From contig NZ_LT607754.1 of the NCBI RefSeq assembly GCF_900090285.1, positions 4,800,001-4,864,000 on the forward strand: 64,000 bases of DNA, read 5' to 3'. This DNA comes from Micromonospora inositola (lineage in GTDB: Bacteria; Actinomycetota; Actinomycetes; Mycobacteriales; Micromonosporaceae). The stretch's first letter is position 1. The number at the start of each line of letters is the position of its first letter. Shown piece after piece: positions 8,403 through 16,585 of this stretch. The translations under genes were made by a program, and so were the position numbers. Below the pieces are notes generated by a model, which worked only from the letters and a program-made list of their open reading frames with translations, did no database searches and was not told the origin of the DNA.

Positions 8403-8852
8403 TCAGGCGGCAACGATCACGCCGGGCGGCTCCGTGACGGTCGCGGGGGTGGGTCCAGTCCGCGACCGGTATTCGGATCTTGTGGGCAGGGGCTTCGGCT
8501 GGTCGATCGGGGCGGTGAGGACGCCGAGCAGCCCGGTCACTTCCAATACCCGGCGGACGATGGGTTGCGGGTGGGTGACCCGCATCTGGCGTCCGCCTTG
8601 GACGGCGGCGTTGCGCCCGGCGACGAGCGCGCCGAGCCCGGCGCAGTCCAGGAACGTAACCCCGGCGAGGTCGACGTCGAGTACAGCGGGAGTGTGATCG
8701 TGCAACACGCTGAGCAGCCTGTCGCGTAGGGCTGTTGCGGTTGCCAGGTCGACCTCTCCGACCACGGCGACCCGGGCCGTGGTCGGCGACGGGCAGGTCG
8801 TGGCGATGCGTAGCTGCGCCAACGCAGTCACGGGCGAAAACTTGGTGGACAT
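8403..8852 (-). CDS. STAS-domain protein (anti-sigma factor antagonist-like)
   Basis: A 149-residue protein whose residues 15-115 form a STAS domain: ARVAVVGEVDLATATALRDR, then AVLDVDLAGVTFLDCAGLGA and QMRVTHPQPIVRRVLEVTGL. Such proteins bind anti-sigma kinases and release sigma factors. The loop that normally holds the phosphorylated serine (D-S-S-G-L-G) reads D-C-A-G-L-G, so phosphorylation at that site is not possible. A strong ribosome binding site (GGAGG) precedes ATG 8852. A proline-rich tail of about 35 residues follows the domain. No anti-sigma kinase gene is adjacent. Confidence 0.85.
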   Translation of the reverse strand: MSTKFSPVTALAQLRIATTCPSPTTARVAVVGEVDLATATALRDRLLSVLHDHTPAVLDVDLAGVTFLDCAGLGALVAGRNAAVQGGRQMRVTHPQPIVRRVLEVTGLLGVLTAPIDQPKPLPTRSEYRSRTGPTPATVTEPPGVIVAA

Positions 8853-9181
8853 TGTGTTCCTCCGGCCCAACTGCTTACAGGGATTGCTTGGTGAGCGGGC
8901 GGGGGCTGGGCCCGGAGCCGGGGAGGCAACAAACCGAATGCAGCGGGGCGTTGCAGGCTCGACGAGCTGCGTGAATCGGTACGACGCAGCTACCCCGGAG
9001 ACTACTCGCAAAGGTGCTGGGAGCCGCATGGTTTCCGCCAACCCGGCTCGGCGCCACGCGCCGATGCGTGCCCAACGTCGGCGGGTACTGCTGATGGGAT
9101 GACCCCCGGGTTGGTGCCGCGGGTCACGGCGGGCTTCACGGGGGCGTGTCGCGTCTGGCGTGCAGACCACCCTCACGCAAC
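8853..9181. other. Leader region of the STAS gene
   Basis: No gene with recognisable features. It should carry the minus-strand promoter of the STAS gene, but no clear -35/-10 pair was identified. Confidence 0.3.
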
Positions 9182-9203
9182 GTCATGTCATGTCATGTCA
9201 TGT
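9182..9203 (+). repeat. Pentanucleotide tandem repeat (GTCAT)
   Basis: Four perfect GTCAT units and a partial fifth. It lies just beyond the reconstructed 3' end of the IS4-interrupted IS110 transposase gene. Confidence 0.9.
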
Positions 9204-9245
9204 AGGCACACCCCTCTGTGTCATCAAGAGGCGGCGAGGAGTGGT

Positions 9246-9255
9246 GTTCTAGGCT
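9246..9255. repeat. Target-site duplication, left copy
   Basis: GTTCTAGGCT directly abuts the left inverted repeat of the IS4-type element and is repeated exactly at 10761-10770. Confidence 0.95.
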
Positions 9256-10760
9256 CAACGCCGTTCAGTTAGGTCGGTGGTCGGCGTGTCAAGGCGTGTC
9301 TGAGACGTAAAGCAGCGGAGCTCCGGTATAGAGGGTGGTCACTCTAAGACGCCCTGACACCTGGAGCTCCGCTGGCAGATCAGATTGCCATATCCCGGTC
9401 GGTGACGGTAGCCGCAGGGGTGTTCGCGCCGGGTCATCTGGGCGAGCTGACCCGGCTGGTGCCGTTCGAGATGGTCGATGATGTTCTGGTCGCGACCGGG
9501 CGTACACAGTCGCGGGTCCGGCTGTTGCCGGCGCGGGTCGTGGTGTATCTGCTGCTCGCGGGATGCCTGTTCGCCGAACTCGGCTACCGGCAGGTGTGGT
9601 CGAAACTCACCAGCGGCCTGCGCGGCCTGCCGATCGCCTCGCCCAGCGGCAGCGCGTTACGTCAGGCCCGGCAACGCCTCGGCCCGCGACCGGTGCGCGC
9701 GTTGTTCGACCTGTTACGCGGCCCTGCCGCTACGAGCGCCAGGCAGGTGCGCTGGCGAGGTCTGCTGCTGACGGTGATCGACGGCACCACCCTGGTCGTC
9801 GCGGACTCGCCGGCGAACACCGGCCGATACACCAAGCATCGCTGCGCCAACGGTAGTTCCGGGTACCCCCAGCTGCGGTTGAGCGCCTTGCTGACCTGCG
9901 GCACCCGCTCGGTGATCGATGCCGTGTTCGACCCCGTCACCGTCGGTGAACTCGACCAGGCCCGGACGCTGACCCGTAGCCTGCAGCCAGGAATGCTGCT
10001 GCTGGCCGACCGCAACTACGCCGCCGCCGACCTGCTGACCACCATCGCCGCGACCGGCGCGCATCTGCTGATCCGCAGCAAAGCCAACCGTCGTCTGGCG
10101 ATGATCGCTCGCCTGCCCGACGGATCCTGGCTGTCCAAGATCGGCGCCCTCACGGTCCGGGTCGTCGAAGCCCGGATCAGTATCACCACCACCGCGGGCA
10201 CCCACACCGGCGACTACCGGCTGATCACCACCCTGCTCGACCCACACACTCATCCCGCCGCCGAGTTGATCCGGATCTACCACGAACGCTGGGAGATCGA
10301 GACCGCCTACCTCGAACTGAAATCCTCGATCCTCGCCGGACGTGTGTTACGCGCCCGCACCCCCGACGGCATCGACCAGGAAATCCACGCCCTGCTCATC
10401 GTCTACCAGCTCTTACGCACCGCCATGGCCGACGCCACCGACAGCCAGCCCGGCCTCGACCCCGACCGGGCCAGCTTCACCACCGCCCTGAACACCGCCC
10501 GTGACCAGATCGTGCACGCCGCCGGCGTCATCGCCGAGACCGTCATCGACCTGGTCGGCGTCATCGGCGCTCAGATCCTGGCCAACCTGCTACCCGAACG
10601 CCGCCTGCGCACCAAGACCCGCATGATCAAACGCTCGAACTCCAAATACCAAGCCCGCGGCCCGAACATCGACCGACACAGCTACAAAGCCACCACCAGC
10701 ATCGACATCATCAGCCCCGACCCTTGACACGCCGACCACCGCCCTAACTGAACGGCGTTG
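9256..10760 (+). mobile_element. Complete IS4-family insertion sequence, 1505 bp
   Basis: The 39-bp terminal inverted repeats at 9256-9294 and 10722-10760 differ at one position, and perfect 10-bp direct repeats flank the element. Near the left end an 11-bp inverted pair (9314-9324 and 9363-9373) upstream of the transposase start could form a hairpin that limits translation from outside transcripts, a common safeguard in insertion sequences. The intact ends, duplication and open transposase frame indicate a recent, probably active insertion. It landed inside the 3' end of an IS110-family transposase gene. Confidence 0.95.
9402..10727 (+). CDS. IS4-family DDE transposase
   Basis: A 441-residue transposase starting at GTG. 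An N-terminal IS4-type helical domain is present (VVVYLLLAGCLFAELGYRQV). The catalytic residues are the first Asp in LLTVIDGTTLVVAD, the second Asp in GMLLLADRNYAAADLL, and the Glu in YHERWEIETAYLELK (the YREK-like signature). The reading frame is intact and fills the element; its stop lies within the right inverted repeat. Confidence 0.93.
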   Translation: MTVAAGVFAPGHLGELTRLVPFEMVDDVLVATGRTQSRVRLLPARVVVYLLLAGCLFAELGYRQVWSKLTSGLRGLPIASPSGSALRQARQRLGPRPVRALFDLLRGPAATSARQVRWRGLLLTVIDGTTLVVADSPANTGRYTKHRCANGSSGYPQLRLSALLTCGTRSVIDAVFDPVTVGELDQARTLTRSLQPGMLLLADRNYAAADLLTTIAATGAHLLIRSKANRRLAMIARLPDGSWLSKIGALTVRVVEARISITTTAGTHTGDYRLITTLLDPHTHPAAELIRIYHERWEIETAYLELKSSILAGRVLRARTPDGIDQEIHALLIVYQLLRTAMADATDSQPGLDPDRASFTTALNTARDQIVHAAGVIAETVIDLVGVIGAQILANLLPERRLRTKTRMIKRSNSKYQARGPNIDRHSYKATTSIDIISPDP

Positions 10761-11902
10761 GTTCTAGGCTGGGTGTCGGCGGGTCCGGGAAGTGACTGTT
10801 CCGAAGTGTCGATCATGGGGATCGGGTCGGCCGCGCTGGATTGCAGAGTCGCCCCCACGTGTCCTCCCGGGCCCGTCCCGGCTTTCTTGGCGTCTTTGAT
10901 CATTTGCTTGTAGACGATGTCGGACAGCCGGCGCTTGAGTGCGCGCATGGCCTCCATCGACGTCTTGCCGGCGGCGAGTTTGCGCCGGTAGTAGGCGCGG
11001 CCTTCGGTGTCGTGGCGTAGCTGGACGACGGCCATGATGTGCAGGGCTCGGTTGATGCGCCGGTTCCCGGCCCGGGACAGTCGGTGGCGTTGCTGGTCAC
11101 CGGATGAGGCGTCCAGGGGTGCGGTGCCGTTCCAGGAGGCGAAGTGTCCGCGGGTGGCGAAGCGGTTGATGTCCGCGACGTCGCCGATCAGGCGGGCGGC
11201 GCCGGAGGGGCCGATGCCGTGGAGGTCCTGCAGGCTGCTGCCGGTGGTTGCGACGAGCTCGTTCAGTTCCTTGTCCGCGGCCTTGATCTTCTTGTCGACC
11301 TGGACCAGTTCGGTGATCAGCTCGGAGGTGAGCCGGCGGCGGGTGCGCCCGACCAGGTCACGGGGACGAACGGTATTGAGCAGGGCGCGGGCCTGCGGGG
11401 CGGACAGGAACTTCTTCGCTCCGCCGGGCAGCAGTTCCAGCAGCAGCTTGTGGATGCGGTTGAGCAGGTCGGTGCGGGCGTGGCCGAGACCGTCGCGGCG
11501 GTCGGCCAGCAGCCTCAACGCAACGGTCACATCGTCGACGGTGACCTGCCGTAAACCCTTGGCGCGCAGGGCTGCGACGGCGACGCTGTGGGCGTCGACC
11601 GGGTCGGTTTTGCGGCCCTGACCGGTGTCGAACACCCGGGCCCGGGCGGACAGTTTCGGCGGCACGTCCACCACGGTTTCGCCGTCTGCGACGAGGCGTT
11701 GGGCGATGTGCCGGCCGATGCCGTTGCAGCCCTCCACCGCCCAGACCCGGTCCTTGTGCTGCCGGCCGAGCTTCAGCATCGTCCGGTAGCCGTCGCGGTC
11801 GGTGCCGAACCGGCCCTGCGCGAGGACCTTCTCGCGGTCGTTGACCATCTCGATGGTCGCGGACCGCTTATGCGGGTCCATACCGATGATGACCTGTCCC
11901 AC
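10682..11902 (-). pseudogene. IS110-family transposase, C-terminus replaced by the IS4 insertion
   Basis: GTG 11902, preceded by GAGGAGGA, begins MGQVIIGMDPHKRSATIEMV, the first motif of an IS110 DEDD domain. Later motifs are WAVEGCNGIGRHIAQRL, GRKTDPVDAHSVAVAAL and LHGIGPSGAARLIGDV. After residue 373 (ADTQPR) the frame enters the IS4 inverted repeat and reads about 26 foreign residues. Removing the IS4 element and one target duplication restores TPLLAAS and a stop at 9224-9226. Only the last few residues are lost, so the protein may still be active. This transposase is distinct from the one at 6690-8042. Confidence 0.88.
10761..10770. repeat. Target-site duplication, right copy
   Basis: GTTCTAGGCT, an exact repeat of 9246-9255, directly follows the right inverted repeat of the IS4-type element. 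Confidence 0.95.
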
Positions 11903-12420
11903 GCTCGTCCTCCTCGATCAGACCGGGGCTGAATCCGGCGAGGAGGGCAGCGCTACTTCGAGCTGGGCAGACCCCTCTTGAGCCTCTCCGCGCCACGGTG
12001 ACCGGCAGGACGCATGCCATGAATGAGCCACACCAAACAGCGGTGGGCAGCCGATGTGAGAGCGAACCCGCCGGTCACCTCGACCAAGCCTGGCCGGGCT
12101 GCGGTCGTACCACCAGTAGATAAGTAGCCGATGACAGTGCACTTGATTGTCCTGTGGTGCAACGGTGTCCGGTTCCGGCGCGGCCGGGACGCGCGTGCGG
12201 TGCTGGTGGTGTTCGGCGCGGTGACCTGTGTAGGGCTGTGGCCGGACCTGCTGGTCGTTCCGGCCATCGTGTTGCAGCCAACGCTGGTTCTCGCTCCCGC
12301 ACGCCGACCCGCCGAGCCCGGCGTAGCGGGTCGGCGGAAAAAACTTCTGGCAGGGTGTCGAGTGGGCCGACCCCCGTTCGACGCGTAGGTGAGAAGGCAC
12401 CCTGACATGAGGAGACAGCG
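11903..12420. other. Upstream region of the second IS110 transposase
   Basis: No gene is recognised; a plus frame from 12131 is hydrophobic but has no ribosome binding site or known motif. In IS110 elements the 200-300 bases upstream of the transposase encode the bridge RNA, so the left part of this stretch is the place to look for it. The right part must hold the promoter of the DGPF/ECF42 pair. Confidence 0.35.
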
Positions 12421-12852
12421 ATGCGGTTCATGGTGATCACCAAGGCCACCGCGGAGAGCGAAGCCGGCGTGCTGCCCGCTACCGAAGATTTCGACACGAT
12501 GGGCAAGTTCATCCAGGAACTGGTCGACGCCGGCGTGCTGCTGGACGCCGGCGGCCTCCAGTCCAGCGCCAAGGGCGCCCGGATCTACTTCGACGGCGAC
12601 AAGAAGACCGTGGTGGACGGGCCGTTCACCGAGTCCAAGGAGCTCATCGGCGGTTACTACCTGGTAGAGATGAAGTCGCTCGAGGAGTGCGTCGAGTGGT
12701 TCAAGCGCTGCCCGATCCAGCCGGGCGTGGGGGCGCCGACCAACATCGAGATCCGGCGGGTCTTCCATGCCGAGGACTTCGGCGAGAACTTCACCGCCGA
12801 GCAGCAGGAGGCCGTGGAGAAGCGGCGCGCGAAGGTCGCCGGGAACAACTGA
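12421..12852 (+). CDS. DGPF (YCII-related) protein, second ECF42 partner
   Basis: A 143-residue YCII-fold protein. It opens MRFMVITKATAESEAGVLP, carries the DGPF motif in KTVVDGPFTESKELIGGYYL, and ends with a charged helix rich in Glu and Arg (AEQQEAVEKRRAKVAG). A ribosome binding site (GAGGAGACAG) precedes the ATG. The ECF42 sigma gene follows 100 bases downstream on the same strand. It is longer than, and only distantly similar to, the DGPF protein at 3704-4066. Confidence 0.88.
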   Translation: MRFMVITKATAESEAGVLPATEDFDTMGKFIQELVDAGVLLDAGGLQSSAKGARIYFDGDKKTVVDGPFTESKELIGGYYLVEMKSLEECVEWFKRCPIQPGVGAPTNIEIRRVFHAEDFGENFTAEQQEAVEKRRAKVAGNN

Positions 12853-12952
12853 TCAGCACAGCCTGGGAGACACGGGTTCGGCTCAAGAGCGAACCCGCCC
12901 GCGCGGCATGAGCACTGTTGCGTCCGATCGCGCGGTGGTGTAGACGGGGGCC

Positions 12953-14230
12953 GTGGCCACTGACACCCACCGTGCGATCGAGGCTGCCTGGCGGATCGAG
13001 GCGCCCCGGCTCATCGCCGGACTGACCAGGCTCGTCCGCGACGTCGGCGTGGCCGAGGAGCTGGCGCAGGACGCGCTGGTCGCGGCGCTGGAGCAGTGGC
13101 CGGCGGAGGGCGTGCCGCGCAATCCGGGCGCGTGGCTGATGACCACCGCCAGGCGCCGGGCCATCGACCAGATCCGGCGCACCGAGACCTTCAGGCGCAA
13201 GGTCGAGGAGGTCGGCCGGGAACTCGAGGAATCCATCCCGGACGTCGGCGCGATGGTCGCCGAGGACGACGGCATCGGCGACGACCTGCTGCGGCTGGTG
13301 TTCGTGGCCTGCCACCCGGTGCTGTCCGCGGAGGCCCGCGCCGCGCTGACCCTGCGGCTGCTCGGCGGCCTGACCACCGACGAGATCGCCCGGGCCTTCC
13401 TGGTGCCGGAACCGACCGTGGCGCAACGGATCGTGCGGGCCAAGAAGACCCTGGCCAACGCCCAGGTGCCGTTCGAGGTACCGCAGGGCGACGAGCTGGC
13501 GGCCCGGCTCTCCTCGGTGCTCGAGGTCGTCTACCTGATCTTCAACGAGGGCTACTCGGCCACCGCCGGCGACGACTGGATGCGCCCGGCGCTGTGCGAG
13601 GACGCCCTGCGGCTGGGCCGGATCCTGGCCCGGCTGGCCCCGCGCGAACCCGAGGTGCACGGCCTGGAGGCGCTGATGGAGATCCAGGCATCCCGGGCGG
13701 CCGCCCGCACCGGCCTGGGCGGCGAGCCGATCCTGCTGGCCGACCAGAACCGGGCCCGCTGGGACCAGCTGCTGATCCGCCGCGGCTTGGCCGCGCTGGA
13801 GCGGGCCGAGGCCCTGATCGACGGCAAGCCCGGCCCGTACGTGCTGCAGGCGGCCATCGCCGCCTGCCACGCCCGGGCCCGCCGCTTCGAGGACACCGAC
13901 TGGGAGCGCATCGCCTGGCTGTACGAGCAGCTGGCCGAGGCGATGCCGTCCCCGGTGGTCGAGCTGAACCGCGCGGTGGCGCTGTCCATGGCGTTCGGGC
14001 CGGAGACCGGGCTGGCGCTGTTGAACCAGCTGATGGCCTTCCCGGCCATGCAGAACTACCACCTGCTGCCCAGCGTGCGCGGCGACTTCCTGGCCAAGCT
14101 GGGCCGGCACGCCGAGGCGCGGGTGGAGTTCGAGCGGGCGGCGTCGCTGACCCGCAACGAGCGGGAGCGGACCCTGCTGCTGGACCGCGCCGCCGCCTGT
14201 GATCAGCCGGTGCGAACGGACCATTCCTAA
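12953..14230 (+). CDS. ECF42-type RNA polymerase sigma factor
   Basis: A 425-residue ECF sigma factor starting at GTG. Region 2 has VAEELAQDALVAALEQWP and AWLMTTARRRAIDQIRRTET. Region 4 has LTLRLLGGLTTDEIARAFLV and PTVAQRIVRAKKTLANAQ. The long helical C-terminal extension contains VYLIFNEGYSATAGDDW and later TPR-like helices (EFERAASLTRNERERTLLLD). The order DGPF gene then sigma gene is the standard ECF42 operon. Its stop codon lies inside the hairpin at 14222-14248. The 404-residue ECF42 factor at 2485 shares this layout but is in the opposite orientation. Confidence 0.92.
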   Translation: MATDTHRAIEAAWRIEAPRLIAGLTRLVRDVGVAEELAQDALVAALEQWPAEGVPRNPGAWLMTTARRRAIDQIRRTETFRRKVEEVGRELEESIPDVGAMVAEDDGIGDDLLRLVFVACHPVLSAEARAALTLRLLGGLTTDEIARAFLVPEPTVAQRIVRAKKTLANAQVPFEVPQGDELAARLSSVLEVVYLIFNEGYSATAGDDWMRPALCEDALRLGRILARLAPREPEVHGLEALMEIQASRAAARTGLGGEPILLADQNRARWDQLLIRRGLAALERAEALIDGKPGPYVLQAAIAACHARARRFEDTDWERIAWLYEQLAEAMPSPVVELNRAVALSMAFGPETGLALLNQLMAFPAMQNYHLLPSVRGDFLAKLGRHAEARVEFERAASLTRNERERTLLLDRAAACDQPVRTDHS

Positions 14231-14248
14231 ACTCCGAGTTTAGGAATG
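14222..14248. terminator. Perfect 12-bp-stem hairpin over the sigma gene stop codon
   Basis: Twelve-base arms (CATTCCTAAACT and AGTTTAGGAATG) flank a CCG loop. The TAA of the sigma gene lies within the left arm. There is no T-run, as is common for actinobacterial terminators. It sits between convergent reading directions, so it may act both ways. Confidence 0.6.
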
Positions 14249-14434
14249 TCTTCTGGCCTCCACCGCAGCCCCGGGCACAAACACATGCCGCGGGACCGCC
14301 AGCAGCGCCTCGACGACCGACTTGTCCTGAGCGCCACCCCGACCACGGACCACCGCGAGCAGATCTCGCCTCAGGCCCGCCACTTCGGGCATCACCGACC
14401 GCTTCCCATCATCGAGAAGACCCCTGCCACGCAA
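14240..14434 (-). pseudogene. Protein-L-isoaspartate methyltransferase-like N-terminal fragment
   Basis: The minus-strand frame reads GLRRDLLAVVRGRGGAQDKS followed by VVEALLAVPRHVFVPGAA and then stops. This is the characteristic N-terminal helix and RHVFVPG turn of PIMT-type methyltransferases. The SAM-binding core is absent, so only a fragment of about 64 codons remains. Its end overlaps the hairpin at 14222-14248. Confidence 0.45.
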
Positions 14435-14600
14435 ATACGCTACGCCAGAACGTGACCCCGGCAGCCGACCCGACCCACGCTCGCCATCGTCACCGACCGC
14501 CGCTCAGCAGGCCGAAGGCGGGCGGGCCGCGCCGCAAGGTGTCGCCGCGGCTCGAGGAAGTCGCCGGCGAGACGCCGGGTTATGATCTTCTCCTTGTGAG

Positions 14601-14618
14601 AGGCCCCTTCCGGGGCCT
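14601..14618 (+). terminator. Short hairpin followed by a T-rich stretch
   Basis: AGGCCCC and GGGGCCT pair around TTCC, followed by TTCGTCGTTC. It lies about 50 bases upstream of the small gene at 14671. It could end upstream transcription or act as an attenuator in that gene's leader. Confidence 0.5.
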
Positions 14619-14670
14619 TTCGTCGTTCCCAGCGACCAACGCCGTTTACACGGCCGTGAGGAGGCTGCCA

Positions 14671-14976
14671 GTGGGCTACCACGTGGTGATCGAGACGGAC
14701 ACCACCAGCGGTGAGCCGGTGGACGACGACCGGGCGGACCAAGCCGGCGGGCGCCTGGCCCCGCTGTGCCCGAGCTTCCTCGCCTCCACGCACGATCCGC
14801 AGGTGACCGTGACCCTGTACGTCGAGGGTGACGACGTCGGAGACGTGTTGCGGTCCGGGGTCGAGGCGGCGTTGCGGGCTTTCGAGTCGGTGGGGGAGCC
14901 GCTGACCTTGCGCTCCGCGAGCCTTTACACCGAAGCGGAGTTCGAGCGGGTCTTCCTGAGTGATGCCGTGTCGTAG
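14671..14976 (+). CDS. Hypothetical 101-residue protein
   Basis: I do not recognise the family. GTG 14671 is preceded by GGAGG at good spacing, which decides this start over upstream in-frame codons that run through the hairpin. The protein begins VGYHVVIETDTTSGEP, has no membrane segment or signal peptide, and contains a beta-rich middle (PQVTVTLYVEGDDVGDVLRS) followed by a helix. It sits alone between the PIMT fragment and the TnpB element. Confidence 0.55.
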   Translation: MGYHVVIETDTTSGEPVDDDRADQAGGRLAPLCPSFLASTHDPQVTVTLYVEGDDVGDVLRSGVEAALRAFESVGEPLTLRSASLYTEAEFERVFLSDAVS

Positions 14977-15148
14977 TGGCGCGGGCCGCGTCAACGCGCG
15001 GATTCGTTGACGCGGCCATCGCTGGGCCGGACGCGCGGCGGTCCACTCCGGCAAGCGGGCCGCGGCGGCGCTAGTGCCTTGACCACAAACGTTGGCCGGG
15101 TTGGTCGCCGGCGGGGAAACGTCATACCGGTGGTGTTGGCTTCGGTTC

Positions 15149-16570
15149 GTGCCTCGTCGTCGGGATCCCACAGCTCCGCGGGTCGTGCATCGCACCGCTC
15201 GTGTAGCGGTGCGGGTGACGCCGGGGCAGCGGCGGCGGTGTTTCGGGCTGTTGCGTTCGGCCGGTGATGTGTGGGCGTGTGTGTTGGAGGTCAACGCATG
15301 GCGGCGTCGCCGGCACGACGCGCCGCTGGTCGGCTTTCAGGAGTTGTGTCGGGAGCTGTCCGGGTCCGGGCCGGGCACGTTCGCCGAGCTGGACTCCGTC
15401 GGGGCCCGGTCGGTGTTGCGCCGGTTCTCCGATGCGTGGTTCGCGGCGGCGAAGCGCCGCAGCGCGGGTGACGTGTTGGCGCGGTTTCCGCGTCGTCGGC
15501 GGGGGTTGGTGCCGGTGCGCTGGTATCACGGCACGTTCACCCTCGACGGACTTCGGGTGCGGATCCCGACCGCGAAAGGCGGTGCGCCGTTGTGGGTGCG
15601 TCTGGCGCGGGAGGTGCCGTATCCGGCCGGGCAGGTCCGCTCGGTCACCTTGCTGTGTGAGGGTGGCCGGCTGTTCCTCGACGTGACCGCCGAGGTGCCG
15701 ATAGCGGTCTACCCACCCGGCCAGGAACCGGATCCGACCCGGGTGGCCGGGGTGGACCTGGGGATCATCCACCCCTACGCCGTGGCCGGCCCGGACGGGG
15801 AGGGGCTGTTGGTGTCGGGGCGGGCGATCCGCGCCGAGCACCGCATGCACCTCGCCGACACCAAATCCCGCCGTCGTGCTGTGGCGCGTCGGGCGCCGAA
15901 GCCGGGCCAGAAGGGATCCCGGCGGTGGCGGCAGTACCGCCGTCGGGTCCGCCTGGTGGAAGGCCGTCACCGGCGGCGGGTGCGTCAGGCCCAGCATGAG
16001 GCCGCCCGCACGGTCGTCTCGTGGGCGGTGCGGCAGCGGGTGGGTGTTTTGCATGTCGGTGACCCCAGAGGGGTGTTGGACCTGCCGGCGGGGCGGCGGC
16101 ACAACCTGCGGTTGCGGCAGTGGCAGATCGGCCGGCTCATCCAGGTCCTCACCGACAAGGCCGCGCTGGCCGGCATCACCGTCCGGCTGGTCGACGAGCG
16201 CGGCACCTCGTCGACCTGCCCCGCCTGCTGCCGGCGGGTGCCGAAACCCCGTGGGCGGACGTTGTCCTGCCCGCACTGCGCGTTCTCCGGGCACCGCGAC
16301 CTGGTCGCGGCTGCCAGCATCGCCACCCGTGTTCCGGGCGGCGGATCCACCACTCCCGCAGCGGTTGTGCTGCCGGAGGTGGTCACGCACCGTCGAGCCG
16401 GCCGGCACCTGCCCGGTGCCGGCCGGTCCCGACGTGACCCCCGCCGCCCACCCGGGGCGGCGCGAGGATCAGTTGGCCCGCGGAGGCCCGCCCCACCACC
16501 CGGTGGTGGGGAGTCGCTCGCCCCCACGGCGAGGATCCACAACACCCACCGGAAACCCGGTGAACGTTAG
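15149..16570 (+). CDS. tnpB: TnpB RNA-guided nuclease
   Basis: About 473 residues with the RuvC-like triad of TnpB: Asp203 in VAGVDLGIIHPYAV, Glu350 in RLVDERGTSSTCPAC and Asp384 in FSGHRDLVAAASIA. A zinc finger is formed by CPAC and CPHC between the last two. The N-terminal half matches the OrfB helix-turn-helix region (VRVTPGQRRRCFGLLRSAGD). GTG 15149 is the chosen start; the frame is open from 15092. The C-terminal 60 or so residues are Arg/Pro-rich because the frame runs through the structured 3' RNA region. TnpB uses an omega RNA to cut DNA next to a short transposon-associated motif. Confidence 0.85.
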   Translation: MPRRRDPTAPRVVHRTARVAVRVTPGQRRRCFGLLRSAGDVWACVLEVNAWRRRRHDAPLVGFQELCRELSGSGPGTFAELDSVGARSVLRRFSDAWFAAAKRRSAGDVLARFPRRRRGLVPVRWYHGTFTLDGLRVRIPTAKGGAPLWVRLAREVPYPAGQVRSVTLLCEGGRLFLDVTAEVPIAVYPPGQEPDPTRVAGVDLGIIHPYAVAGPDGEGLLVSGRAIRAEHRMHLADTKSRRRAVARRAPKPGQKGSRRWRQYRRRVRLVEGRHRRRVRQAQHEAARTVVSWAVRQRVGVLHVGDPRGVLDLPAGRRHNLRLRQWQIGRLIQVLTDKAALAGITVRLVDERGTSSTCPACCRRVPKPRGRTLSCPHCAFSGHRDLVAAASIATRVPGGGSTTPAAVVLPEVVTHRRAGRHLPGAGRSRRDPRRPPGAARGSVGPRRPAPPPGGGESLAPTARIHNTHRKPGER

Positions 16571-16585
16571 TGGACACCGCACTAG
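16390..16585 (+). ncRNA. Candidate omega RNA of the TnpB element
   Basis: The 3' end of tnpB and the element tail hold a series of strong hairpins. These include a 12-bp stem at 16398-16426 with a TGCCC loop, an 8-bp stem at 16442-16462, a long GC stem at 16491-16511, and further short stems to 16562. Known omega RNAs come from exactly this position, overlapping the tnpB 3' end with the guide downstream of the right element end. The guide would begin at or just after 16585. Exact ends are inferred. Confidence 0.5.

Larger units (their letters stand above)
15071..16585 (+). mobile_element. TnpB-only IS200/IS605-like element
   Basis: The proposed ends share an imperfect inverted repeat. From the left edge CTAGTGC, five variable bases, CCAC, then AAACGTT; from the right edge inward CTAGTGC, five variable bases, CCAC, then TAACGTT. 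No TnpA (Y1 or serine) transposase is present, so it would need one in trans. The 3' third is rich in hairpins, as expected for a guide-RNA-producing end. The right edge supplies the stop codon of the neighbouring minus-strand gene (16582-16584), evidence of insertion into that gene. Confidence 0.6.

Noticed and set aside
12131..12388. Hydrophobic 85-residue plus frame upstream of the DGPF gene
   Set aside because: No start signal and composition typical of a shadow frame; the region is better explained as IS110 non-coding DNA and promoter.
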